From assembly GCF_018128925.1 (NCBI RefSeq), contig NZ_CP067007.1, forward strand, positions 846,164-910,163: 64,000 nucleotides of DNA, in the 5' to 3' direction. Numbering within the stretch: position 1 is the stretch's first letter; every line of letters starts with the position of its first letter. This DNA is from Nitrosopumilus sp. K4 (GTDB lineage Archaea > Thermoproteota > Nitrososphaeria > Nitrososphaerales > Nitrosopumilaceae). Below the pieces are notes generated by a model. The model ran no database searches. It was not told the DNA's origin and saw only the letters and a program-made list of their open reading frames with translations. A program made the position numbers and the translations under genes. This document shows positions 42,609 to 51,012 of the stretch, one piece after another.

Positions 42609-43739
42609 ATGGATAAGTCAAGTGGGTTAATTGGAGGAATTGTCGGTGCTGCAATAGTTGTTGCAGTATTTGGGGCATTTTTGTTACCCACACAAATAGA
42701 ACCAGAGATTATTGAGACAGAATCAAACATTCCAAGTGCAATTGGTCAATCAAGTCAATATACAAAAGAACTTTCATTAGTAGAGATTTTTGAGAAATCA
42801 GAACCAGGAGTTGTCAGAGTAAATGTTCAAAGAGGAGAATCAGAGTCATCAAACGGAGTGGGATCCGGATTTGTTTTTGATAAAAAAGGACACATCATCA
42901 CAAATGCACATGTAATTAACGATGCAACAAAAGTAATAGTCACTTTTCTTGACGGGAGATCATACAATGCAGACATTATAGGGTATGATGAATTTACAGA
43001 TATCGGAGTTATCAAAGTAAATGCCGATTTGAAATTATTACATCCATTAACTTTAGGAGACTCTTCAAATCTCAAAGTAGGAGAACAAATTGCTGCAATC
43101 GGAAATCCATTTGGATTATCAGGTTCAATGACAGCCGGAATTGTCAGTCAATTGGGCAGATTGTTACCATCAGGTTCTGGTTTTTCAATTCCAGATGTCA
43201 TACAAACAGATGCTGCAATAAATCCTGGAAATTCAGGAGGGCCATTATTGAACATGAGAGGAGAAATTATTGGAATCAACACAGCCATTCAATCAACAAC
43301 GGGGGAATTTACAGGGGTAGGATTTGCAGTACCATCACAGACAATTGCAAAGATTGTTCCCAATTTAATTGCCAAAGGAGAATACAATCATCCATGGATT
43401 GGAATTTCAGGAAGAGATATTGATCCGGATTTGGCCAAAGTGTTGAACCTTAATGATGCAGTAGGGTTTTTGGTCGTAACAGTAGTAGATGATAGCCCTG
43501 CATCAAAAGCAGGATTACGAGGTTCAGAAGACATCATATCAGTTGATGGCATAAATTATCCAAAAGGAGGAGACATCATCCGTTCAGTTGACGGAAAAGA
43601 AGTAAGAAAGATTGACGATATTTTGATTCACCTTCAGAGAGCAAAGTCAGTGGGAGATGAAATGATCCTAGAGATTCTAAGAGATGGACGAACTACCAAC
43701 GTAACAATCACTTTGGAAGAGAGACCAAACGGAAATTAA
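42609..43739 (+). CDS. HtrA/DegP-like serine protease with PDZ domain
   Basis: 376 residues: an N-terminal membrane anchor (GLIGGIVGAAIVVAVFGAFL), a trypsin-like domain with His101 (TNAHVI), Asp131 (FTDIGVI) and Ser209 (NPGNSGGP), then a PDZ domain from about residue 270 (ILRDG-type end near 360). The protease should act outside the membrane in protein quality control. The PDZ has an apparent internal duplication of SVDGxxYPKGGDIIRSVDGKE, where two copies of a short motif lie close together. Upstream AT-rich sequence fits a promoter. Confidence 0.9.
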   Translation: MDKSSGLIGGIVGAAIVVAVFGAFLLPTQIEPEIIETESNIPSAIGQSSQYTKELSLVEIFEKSEPGVVRVNVQRGESESSNGVGSGFVFDKKGHIITNAHVINDATKVIVTFLDGRSYNADIIGYDEFTDIGVIKVNADLKLLHPLTLGDSSNLKVGEQIAAIGNPFGLSGSMTAGIVSQLGRLLPSGSGFSIPDVIQTDAAINPGNSGGPLLNMRGEIIGINTAIQSTTGEFTGVGFAVPSQTIAKIVPNLIAKGEYNHPWIGISGRDIDPDLAKVLNLNDAVGFLVVTVVDDSPASKAGLRGSEDIISVDGINYPKGGDIIRSVDGKEVRKIDDILIHLQRAKSVGDEMILEILRDGRTTNVTITLEERPNGN

Positions 43740-43750
43740 GAGAATCAAGC

Positions 43751-43757
43751 ATAAATA
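43751..43757 (+). promoter_or_regulatory. TATA-like box for the cofG operon
   Basis: ATAAATA is centred about 27 nt before the TTG start of cofG at 43781, consistent with a leaderless mRNA covering cofG, cofH and the TldE-like gene. Confidence 0.45.
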
Positions 43758-43780
43758 CTCCTACAAAAGATTCATTTCTG

Positions 43781-44950
43781 TTGAACAAACTTGTATTAAA
43801 CTCTGAGAGTTTAAACAACGTTTTAGATAACAAAGAGGTCTCACGAGACGAAGCAATTCAGATTTATGAGAATGCCCTAGTTGACGCTAATGAATTGTTT
43901 TCAACTTCTCAAACACTAAGAAAAAAATTCAAATCAAATACGGTAACATTTTCAAAAAAAGCATTTTTCAATTTAGTAAACCTGTGTAAAGATTCCTGTT
44001 CATACTGTACATACAAAGCAGAACCAGGCGAAGAAAAACTATCTCTAATGTCAAAGAGCCAGGTTTCAGAATTATTAGACATGGCAAAAAAATACCGATG
44101 TGTTGAAGTTTTATTTGTAACAGGAGAAAAACCAGAGGAAAAATACAAAGAAGCAAGAGAGTGGCTCAATAAAAATGGCTTTGCGTCTACGGCAGAATAT
44201 TTGATTCATGCATCTGAAAAAGCATTAGAAAAGGGATTGTTTCCACATACCAATGCAGGCAATTTAGAAATTGCAGAAATGAGAGAACTCAAAAAAACAA
44301 ATGTCTCAATGGGATTAATGCTTGAAAACATCAGTGAAAGACTAACTGAAAGAGGGATGCCACATCACCTTGCTTCAAGTAAAAGACCAAAAGCAAGAAT
44401 GAAGATTTTAGAAAACTCCGGGAAATTGAAAATTCCAATGACCACAGGAATTCTTGTGGGCATCGGAGAAACACCAGAGGAAATCATTGATTCAATTTTT
44501 GCAATAAAAAACATACATCAAAAGTATGGAAACATACAAGAGGTGATTTTGCAGAATTTTCAACCAAAACTAGATACAAGAATGAATGGCCACCCATCTG
44601 CAAATGAAAATTACTTCAAAATTATCGTTGCATTATCCAGAATCATAATGCCTAAAATGAATATCCAGATACCTCCAAATCTTTCTCCAAAATCATATCA
44701 AAGTTTCTTGTCAGTGGGAATTAATGACTGGGGCGGAATATCACCTCTTACGCCAGATTATGTGAATCCAGAATTCGCATGGCCAGCAATAAACAAGGTA
44801 AATGAAAATTCAAAAAATGCAGGATTTAATCTCAAGTGTAGATTCCCGGCATATCCAGAATTTTTTTCATTTCTTAGCAAAGAGTTAAGAGACAAGATGA
44901 CATTAATTGAAAACGAGGAAGGATTAGTAAAAGAGGAGTATTGGAGATGA
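43781..44950 (+). CDS. cofG: 7,8-didemethyl-8-hydroxy-5-deazariboflavin synthase, subunit CofG
   Basis: A radical SAM enzyme that, with CofH, builds the Fo chromophore of F420. 389 residues from TTG 43781. The [4Fe-4S]/SAM cysteines are Cys69, Cys73 and Cys76 in NLCKDSCSYCTYK. CofG-type stretches NAGNLEIAEMRELKKTNVSMGLMLE, TGILVGIGETPEE and NDWGGISPLTPDYVNPEFAWP are present. Its last four bases, ATGA, overlap the cofH start codon. Confidence 0.93.
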   Translation: MNKLVLNSESLNNVLDNKEVSRDEAIQIYENALVDANELFSTSQTLRKKFKSNTVTFSKKAFFNLVNLCKDSCSYCTYKAEPGEEKLSLMSKSQVSELLDMAKKYRCVEVLFVTGEKPEEKYKEAREWLNKNGFASTAEYLIHASEKALEKGLFPHTNAGNLEIAEMRELKKTNVSMGLMLENISERLTERGMPHHLASSKRPKARMKILENSGKLKIPMTTGILVGIGETPEEIIDSIFAIKNIHQKYGNIQEVILQNFQPKLDTRMNGHPSANENYFKIIVALSRIIMPKMNIQIPPNLSPKSYQSFLSVGINDWGGISPLTPDYVNPEFAWPAINKVNENSKNAGFNLKCRFPAYPEFFSFLSKELRDKMTLIENEEGLVKEEYWR

Positions 44951-46206
44951 CCATTAATTTAGACAGATTATTCAAAAACGCTGATCCACAAGTTGTCGAT
45001 ATCCTAAACAAATCACTTTCAGATAAAGAAATCACACAAGAAGAAGGCCTAAGACTTTACAATACAACAGGATTAGACTTTCATCTAGTCGGATTAGTAG
45101 CCGACGAGATAAGAAAGAAAAGAGTAGGAGATACTGTAACATATGTAGTAAATAGAAATATCAATTTTACAAATGTCTGTATCAAACAATGTGGTTTTTG
45201 TGCATTTAGCAGAGATTTTAGAGAGGAAGAAGGGTATTTTCTTCCAACTGAAGAAATTGTAAGACGTGCAAAAGAAGCACACATGTTAGGAGCAACAGAA
45301 GTATGCATTCAAGCAGGATTGCCACCGGACATGGAAGGAGATCTGTATGAAAAAATATGTAGAGAGATAAAAAAAGAGATTCCAGACATACATATTCACG
45401 GGTTTTCTCCAGAAGAGGTTCTTTATGGGGCCTCAAGGTCTCAGGTATCAATCAAAGAATACCTCAAAAGACTCAAGGATTCTGGAGTAAATACACTTCC
45501 AGGTACTGCAGCAGAGATTTTAGATCAACCATTAAGAGACAAAATATCACCAGGAAGAATCAGCGTAAAAGATTGGATAGAGGTAATAAAAACAGCACAC
45601 AGTTTGGGCATCAACACAACATCGACTATGATGTTTGGACATATTGAAACCACAGAAGACAGAGTAAAACACATTGCAAAATTAAGAGAAATTCAAAAAG
45701 AGACAGGAGGGTTTACAGAATTTGTTCCGTTAAATTTTGTTCACAGTGAAGCACCGATGTACAAACATCAATTACATGAAGGAATAAAACAAGGAGGTAG
45801 TGGAAACGACGTGCTTCTAACTCATGCAGTTGCAAGAATAATGCTAAACAAATACATCGACAACATCCAAATGTCTTGGGTCAAAGAAGGTCAGAAAATG
45901 TCACAGCTCTTACTAATGTGGGGGGCAAATGACTTCGGAGGAACTCTAATCAATGAAAGCATATCAACATCAGCGGGTTCAGAGCACGGACAACTGCTTA
46001 GACCCAAAGAGATTAGAAGAATGATCAGGGAAATAGGAAGAGTGCCAGCTGAGAGAAACACAAACTATGATAAACTTCGTACTTTTGAAAAAGAAGGCAT
46101 GCAAGATGAAGGATTAGATTCTATTTCAGATGCATCACAGTTTGGATCTTATGCAGAACTGATAAAAATAAACAAATTCCAATATACAAATCCACGGAGA
46201 AAGTAA
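44947..46206 (+). CDS. cofH: 7,8-didemethyl-8-hydroxy-5-deazariboflavin synthase, subunit CofH
   Basis: The second radical SAM enzyme of Fo synthesis, joining a tyrosine-derived radical to the ribityl-diaminouracil. 419 residues from ATG 44947, which overlaps the cofG stop (ATGA); a TTG two codons upstream is less likely. The cluster cysteines are Cys78, Cys82 and Cys85 in NVCIKQCGFCAF. IHGFSPEEVLYGA, LPGTAAEILDQPLRDKISPG and MLNKYIDNIQMSWVKEG are family stretches. It is followed immediately by a TldE-like gene. Confidence 0.93.
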   Translation: MTINLDRLFKNADPQVVDILNKSLSDKEITQEEGLRLYNTTGLDFHLVGLVADEIRKKRVGDTVTYVVNRNINFTNVCIKQCGFCAFSRDFREEEGYFLPTEEIVRRAKEAHMLGATEVCIQAGLPPDMEGDLYEKICREIKKEIPDIHIHGFSPEEVLYGASRSQVSIKEYLKRLKDSGVNTLPGTAAEILDQPLRDKISPGRISVKDWIEVIKTAHSLGINTTSTMMFGHIETTEDRVKHIAKLREIQKETGGFTEFVPLNFVHSEAPMYKHQLHEGIKQGGSGNDVLLTHAVARIMLNKYIDNIQMSWVKEGQKMSQLLLMWGANDFGGTLINESISTSAGSEHGQLLRPKEIRRMIREIGRVPAERNTNYDKLRTFEKEGMQDEGLDSISDASQFGSYAELIKINKFQYTNPRRK

Positions 46207-47562
46207 ATGTCTGCCTTTGAGAAGGCATCAAACTATTGTAAAAAATTTGAAATTGATGAATGCGAATCAGTGTTTGTAAAAAAACAAATCACAACAATTA
46301 GAATCACAGACTCAGAAATTGCAGAAATCAAACAAAATTTTGATGAGAGTTTTGGAATACGGCTAATCCATCACAAAAAATGTGTGTCGTTTCAAACAAA
46401 CGAACAAGAAAGCATAGAAGATATGATAGAAAAAGCATTACAAACAACCACACATCTAAAACCGCTAAAATTTTGGAAATCACTTCCCTACAAATCAAAC
46501 CACAAAAAAATTCCAAATACTTTTGATAACAAGTTATACAATATTTCAGGCACAAAAGCAGCAGATATCGCACAAGTTATGATAAATTCTGCACAAGACA
46601 AGAAAATTTCTACGATTTCAGGATCACTAAACATCGTATCTGAAAATTTTGAATTGTCAAATTCAAATGATCTGAATCTAAATGACAAAGCCACATACAT
46701 TTCAGGTATCATTAATGCAGAGACAGACAAGGGCGAAATGCCAGTATCTGGACTAGGCCAAGAATGTTGTAGAACACTAGATCAATTCAGTCCTGAAAAA
46801 ATAGGCCAAGATGCAAGAAAGATGTGCATAGAATCAATTAATCCAAAAAAATGCGAAAACGACACATATACGGTAATTTTTGAGCCATATTCAGTTGGGG
46901 AATTGTTGGCGTTTGTGTTTGCAGCAAATTTTAATTTCAAAACATTTTCAGAAAAGAAGAGTTGTTTTTCAAACAACATTAATCAAAAAATTGCAGTAGA
47001 TGAATTTAGTCTAATTGATGACCCACATGCAATGCAAGGAATTGGAACAAAATCATTTGATGATGAAGGCGTAGAAACTAACAGCAACAGTTTCATAGAA
47101 AAAGGAATTTTTAAAAATACATTTTCAAATCTTTTTGATAGTTTTAAAGAAAACACACAGTCTACGGGCAATGCATCAAGACCAGGTTCGCCAATGGGCC
47201 GAAGTTCTGAACCTATCCCCATATCAGCACCCCATAATCTCAGAGTAAAAAAAGGAGATACATCACAAGAAGAAATGATCAAGGATACAAAGCACGGTTT
47301 ACTTGTAGGAAGATTATGGTATACATATGCAGTGAATCCAATCAAAGGGGATTTTTCATGTACTGCAAGAAGTGGAATACAGATAATTGAAAACGGCAAG
47401 GTCAATCCAGGAAGATCAGCAAGAATAGTACACAATCTGCCAACATTATTACAAAATATTTCATCAGTTGGAAATAATCAAAAAAATGTCATCCAGTGGG
47501 CATCATTGCCATCTATTACACCATCTATCAAAGTAGAAGGAATCAAGGTAATTCCAATTTAA
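46207..47562 (+). CDS. TldD/PmbA-family protein, TldE-like
   Basis: 451 residues beginning right after the cofH stop. The family plan is visible: an N-terminal alpha/beta domain (ECESVFVKKQITTIRITDSE, SFGIRLIHHKK), a long middle, and the C-terminal barrel part (FEPYSVGELLAFVFAANFN, GIGTKSFDDEGVETNSNSFIEKG, GLLVGRLWYTYAVNPIKGDFSCTARSG). The HExxxH metal motif of TldD is absent, so this is the inactive TldE/PmbA type that normally needs a TldD partner. No TldD is in the window. Why it sits with cofGH is unknown. Confidence 0.82.
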   Translation: MSAFEKASNYCKKFEIDECESVFVKKQITTIRITDSEIAEIKQNFDESFGIRLIHHKKCVSFQTNEQESIEDMIEKALQTTTHLKPLKFWKSLPYKSNHKKIPNTFDNKLYNISGTKAADIAQVMINSAQDKKISTISGSLNIVSENFELSNSNDLNLNDKATYISGIINAETDKGEMPVSGLGQECCRTLDQFSPEKIGQDARKMCIESINPKKCENDTYTVIFEPYSVGELLAFVFAANFNFKTFSEKKSCFSNNINQKIAVDEFSLIDDPHAMQGIGTKSFDDEGVETNSNSFIEKGIFKNTFSNLFDSFKENTQSTGNASRPGSPMGRSSEPIPISAPHNLRVKKGDTSQEEMIKDTKHGLLVGRLWYTYAVNPIKGDFSCTARSGIQIIENGKVNPGRSARIVHNLPTLLQNISSVGNNQKNVIQWASLPSITPSIKVEGIKVIPI

Positions 47563-47600
47563 AACGTTAAATTCCATACTGGTTTTGATGAATATCGTCA

Positions 47601-48545
47601 TTAATTTAGCGAAAAACCAAATATGAGATAAATCACATATCCAATTGCCAAAGCAATCCCAACATTCCTAGAGATTATTCCCTTCATCATTGCAAATAAC
47701 AATGCAAAACTAAATGCAATCATAATGGCATAATCAACAAAGACTTGATCCGAAACAGCAACGCCATACAATGCTGATGCCACACCCATAATCATCAAAA
47801 TATTATAGATGTTGCTTCCAATGATATTTCCAATTCCAATATCAGCATGGCCTTTTCTGATAGCAATTACAGATGTAATTAGCTCAGGTAATGAAGTTCC
47901 TATTGCAATAACAGTTAATCCAATTATACGTTCAGAAATTCCAAATGTTTGAGCCACTATTACTGCATTATCTACAGTAAATTCTGCGCCAAAATAAAGA
48001 AGCAGGATTCCAACACCCATCAAACCAAATGAACGCAAGAAAACATTTCCTTTTTCTGGAGGCGCCTCTTCATTATTCTCTTCACGTTGTGATTTTGCAT
48101 CACGATATGTGTAAATTGTAAAAGCAATTAGCAACCCAACTAACAGCAAGCCATCATATTGAGAAATAGAACCATCAACAGATAATGCAATCAAAAGTAA
48201 TGAAAAACCAAGCATTATTGGCATGTCTTTTTTCAGGGTTGTCTTTTTAACAACAAGAGGAGTCAACATAGCAGCTATTCCGATTACCATTCCAATGTTT
48301 GCAATATTACTTCCAATAATATTTCCCAAAATAATATCACTGTGTTCGCCAGTCGCAGCTATGCTTGCTGCAAGTTCTGGGGTTGATGTACCATATGCAA
48401 CAACAGTCATTCCAATTACAATATTACTGATTCTTAATTTCTTAGCAATTGCAACACCGCCGTTTACAAGCCAGTTTCCCCCATAACAGAGCATAACAAG
48501 TCCAACCATGGTTAATCCCACATTTACCATCAATTCCAGTTCCAT
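47601..48545 (-). CDS. Calcium/sodium antiporter family (CaCA, YrbG-like)
   Basis: 314 residues with about ten helices arranged as two inverted halves. Each half carries the alpha-repeat signature of cation exchangers: VVAYGTSTPELAASIAA near residue 48-64 and VIAIGTSLPELITSVIAI near 212-229, the glutamates of which bind the cation, with GNIIGSNIANIG and GNIIGSNIYNIL following. This matches prokaryotic Na+/Ca2+ or K+/Ca2+ exchangers. The central loop is acidic (REENNEEAPPEKG). Confidence 0.92.
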   Translation of the reverse strand: MELELMVNVGLTMVGLVMLCYGGNWLVNGGVAIAKKLRISNIVIGMTVVAYGTSTPELAASIAATGEHSDIILGNIIGSNIANIGMVIGIAAMLTPLVVKKTTLKKDMPIMLGFSLLLIALSVDGSISQYDGLLLVGLLIAFTIYTYRDAKSQREENNEEAPPEKGNVFLRSFGLMGVGILLLYFGAEFTVDNAVIVAQTFGISERIIGLTVIAIGTSLPELITSVIAIRKGHADIGIGNIIGSNIYNILMIMGVASALYGVAVSDQVFVDYAIMIAFSFALLFAMMKGIISRNVGIALAIGYVIYLIFGFSLN

Positions 48546-48698
48546 GAGAAAACATCAAAACGGACCTGTTTAAAGTGGGTGATTTACTCTAAATTCACAA
48601 ATATAACAAGCAAATTGAATCTGCAGGCACGAAAAAGAGTGTAAAAAAACCAGCTAGATAGATCAACAAAGCTTGGGTTTAAGATTAATAAGGTAATG

Positions 48699-48715
48699 TA
48701 CCGTACCATACGGTA
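48699..48715. promoter_or_regulatory. Palindromic operator overlapping the start codon of a regulator gene
   Basis: TACCGT and ACGGTA flank a 5-base spacer (ACCAT), a perfect 6-bp dyad whose last base is the A of the ATG at 48715. A TATA-like TTTAAGATTAATA lies at 48678-48690, so the dyad covers the transcription start region. Binding here would block RNA polymerase. The downstream winged-helix protein is the obvious candidate binder. Confidence 0.55.
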
Positions 48716-49062
48716 TGATGCGAGCAAGACTAACATACGTACCTGTAGAGGTAGCAGATCAATTCGAAGATTTTATCATAAAAAGAGACGAGCAAGTACT
48801 AGATGCAGTAAAAGCAAGAACAAGAGATTACAGCACACTGTCTCTTCTGAAATTACTGTATCAACTTAGAGGCAATTCGATGACGTTTTCGGATTTGTAT
48901 TCAAAATCAAAGATCAGGATGAAAAAGTCATTTCTGAATTATTTGCACCTATGTGTTGACTATAATTTTGTCAAAAAAGAAGCAGTAGGATCAAACATGA
49001 TCTATTCGATAACAGACAAAGGAAGACTCATGTTAAGCTTATTCATGCAAAAAGGCAACTAA
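48715..49062 (+). CDS. Winged-helix DNA-binding protein (PadR/MarR-like size), probable regulator
   Basis: 115 residues. After an N-terminal helical part (VAEVADQFEDFIIKRDEQ-like) comes a winged helix: LSLLKLLYQLRGNSMTFSDLYSKSKI (helix-turn-helix), SFLNYLHLCVDYNFVKKEA, and the wing NMIYSITDKGRLMLSLF. It starts with two ATGs in a row. The palindrome at 48699-48715 at its own start suggests autoregulation. Target genes are unknown; the PAC2 gene follows 77 bases downstream. Confidence 0.75.
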   Translation: MMRARLTYVPVEVADQFEDFIIKRDEQVLDAVKARTRDYSTLSLLKLLYQLRGNSMTFSDLYSKSKIRMKKSFLNYLHLCVDYNFVKKEAVGSNMIYSITDKGRLMLSLFMQKGN

Positions 49063-49139
49063 ACAGAAAAACGTCTAACACTTTAGTAACAAAATACTTA
49101 GCTAGTAGAGTAATTAGACAGAAGGGGTCGACGTAAGAG

Positions 49140-49865
49140 ATGGCAGAGGGATTTCCAGAGGCAGAAGTGTATGAGTTTAAAAAATCAGAATTCAAAAATC
49201 CAATAATATTTGCAGGATTTGTTGGCGCAGGGCTTGTAGGTCCAATTGCGATTAACCACATAATTGAGCAATTAGATATGAAAGAGATAGGAGTCATGAG
49301 ATCAAAATACCTCCCACCATCTACAGTTTTCATGAAAGGTAGACTGCGTCACCCCTTCAGATTTTATTCGGATGAAAAAGGAACGGTGTGTGCAATAATT
49401 TGTGAAATCACATTAAGAATGGAAGGACTGTATTCTCTGGTAGGTACTATTTTAGATTGGGCAGCATCAAAGGGCTCAAAAGAGATTGTCATTTTAGATG
49501 GAGTTGCAAGTAATGAACACGACAACAAAGCATATTGCGCAGCAGAAGAAGATTTGGTACGAACAATGGCAGACAGAGACATCAGCATGATCCCACAAGG
49601 ATTCATCACAGGTCTTCCAGGAGGCATTTTGAATGAATGCCTAGTCAGAGAAATTCAAGGGCTGACCTTGCTTGCCAAGGCAGACAAGATAGCACCAGAT
49701 CCAACGGCAGCTGCCACACTGATTGAAGCATTAAATCGCTTCTACTACATGAACATAGACACAACAGAATTGAAGGAAGAAAAAGACAGGCTTCATTCAG
49801 AATTTAGCGAGTTATCTCAAAAATATGTAGAACATAGAGAAGAGATAGCTGGAATGTACATGTGA
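49140..49865 (+). CDS. PAC2-family protein (proteasome assembly chaperone-like), copy 2
   Basis: 241 residues: FAGFVGAGLVGPIAINHIIEQL near residues 23-44 is the family's N-terminal signature. EIVILDGVASNEHDNK and QGFITGLPGGILNECLVRE follow, and a C-terminal coiled coil (LKEEKDRLHSEFSELSQKYVEH) ends the protein. It is clearly a paralogue type distinct from the copy at 3735. Proteasome-related function is inferred from the family alone. Confidence 0.8.
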   Translation: MAEGFPEAEVYEFKKSEFKNPIIFAGFVGAGLVGPIAINHIIEQLDMKEIGVMRSKYLPPSTVFMKGRLRHPFRFYSDEKGTVCAIICEITLRMEGLYSLVGTILDWAASKGSKEIVILDGVASNEHDNKAYCAAEEDLVRTMADRDISMIPQGFITGLPGGILNECLVREIQGLTLLAKADKIAPDPTAAATLIEALNRFYYMNIDTTELKEEKDRLHSEFSELSQKYVEHREEIAGMYM

Positions 49866-49914
49866 TCGAAACCACAAGCAAATTCTTTTATTCAAAACAA
49901 ATCCGCATCAAATC

Positions 49915-50937
49915 ATGGCCCTAACCTACAAAAAAGCAGGAGTGGATATTTCTAAAATCAAAAAGAGCCAAGTTGCAATTGGAAAAATGATTGCATCAAC
50001 ACACAAACTCCAAAAGATGGCAAAGATAACACATGGGTTTGGACATTATGCAGGGATTGTGGAAATTCCTGGTGGAAAACTTTTGGCAACACATACAGAC
50101 GGAGTGGGAACAAAAGTAGTAATTGCAAACATGATGAAAAAATACAACACAATAGGGATTGATTGCGTTGCAATGAATGTTAATGACATTATCTGTATTG
50201 GAGCAACACCAATATCATTTGTCGATTATATTGCAGCAAATAGAAACGATCAAACAATTTTCAAAAAAATAGTCGAAGGACTGGTAAAAGGCGCAAAAAA
50301 ATCTGCAATGCCAATTGTCGGAGGAGAAACAGCAATAATGCCAGATGTGATAGAAGGTAAAGGATTTGCATTTGACTTAGCAGGAATGGTAGTAGGATTA
50401 GTATCAAAAAAAGACATGGTGTTGGGAAACAAAATAAAACCAGGAGACATCATAATTGGGGCAAACAGCACAGGGATTCATTCAAACGGGTATTCTTTAG
50501 CAAGAAAAGCAATACTATCAAAATATTCAGTAAAAGACAAAGTCAAAGGAATAGGAAACATAGGAGATGCATTGTTAAGACCAACTGAGATTTATGTAAA
50601 ACCAGTACTAGAAATCATTCAAAAATGCAAAGTAAATGGCCTGGCTCACATCACAGGAGGCTCATTTACAAAGATGATGAGGCTCAAAAAAACAGGCTAT
50701 GATATCGATTCTCTGCCAAAATTACCTCCAATAATGGGACTGATAGAAGAACAAGGAGTAAAACCCGAAGAAATGTACAAGACGTTTAACATGGGCGTAG
50801 GGTTTTGTGTAGTGTCACCAAAAGATCAAGCATCAAAAATAAAATCAATTTTCAAAAAACATAAGATTTCAAGTCAAGAGATAGGACAGATCACATCAAA
50901 GAAAGGAGTTTTTGTAAACTCTACAAAAATCACATAA
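49915..50937 (+). CDS. purM: Phosphoribosylformylglycinamidine cyclo-ligase (AIR synthetase)
   Basis: Purine synthesis step that closes the imidazole ring with ATP. 340 residues with the PurM signatures ATHTDGVGTKVVIANMMKKYNTIGIDCVAMNVNDIIC (read in parts near 60-100), GGETAIMPDVI near 137, GANSTGIHSNGYSLARK near 182 and HITGGSFTKMMRL near 243. A TTTTAT box lies 26 nt before the ATG. Cytosolic, usual length. Confidence 0.95.
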   Translation: MALTYKKAGVDISKIKKSQVAIGKMIASTHKLQKMAKITHGFGHYAGIVEIPGGKLLATHTDGVGTKVVIANMMKKYNTIGIDCVAMNVNDIICIGATPISFVDYIAANRNDQTIFKKIVEGLVKGAKKSAMPIVGGETAIMPDVIEGKGFAFDLAGMVVGLVSKKDMVLGNKIKPGDIIIGANSTGIHSNGYSLARKAILSKYSVKDKVKGIGNIGDALLRPTEIYVKPVLEIIQKCKVNGLAHITGGSFTKMMRLKKTGYDIDSLPKLPPIMGLIEEQGVKPEEMYKTFNMGVGFCVVSPKDQASKIKSIFKKHKISSQEIGQITSKKGVFVNSTKIT

Positions 50938-51012
50938 TTTAACAAATACGAAATAATTTTCAACTAAATATCGCCTTATATTGCCGATTTCTAAAAGCAA
51001 ATAGGGAAAAAA

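Noticed and set aside
46983-47435. 150-codon leftward frame inside the TldE-like gene
   Set aside because: Antisense shadow. The rightward frame has family motifs throughout, and the antisense sequence has no recognisable domain and no promoter.
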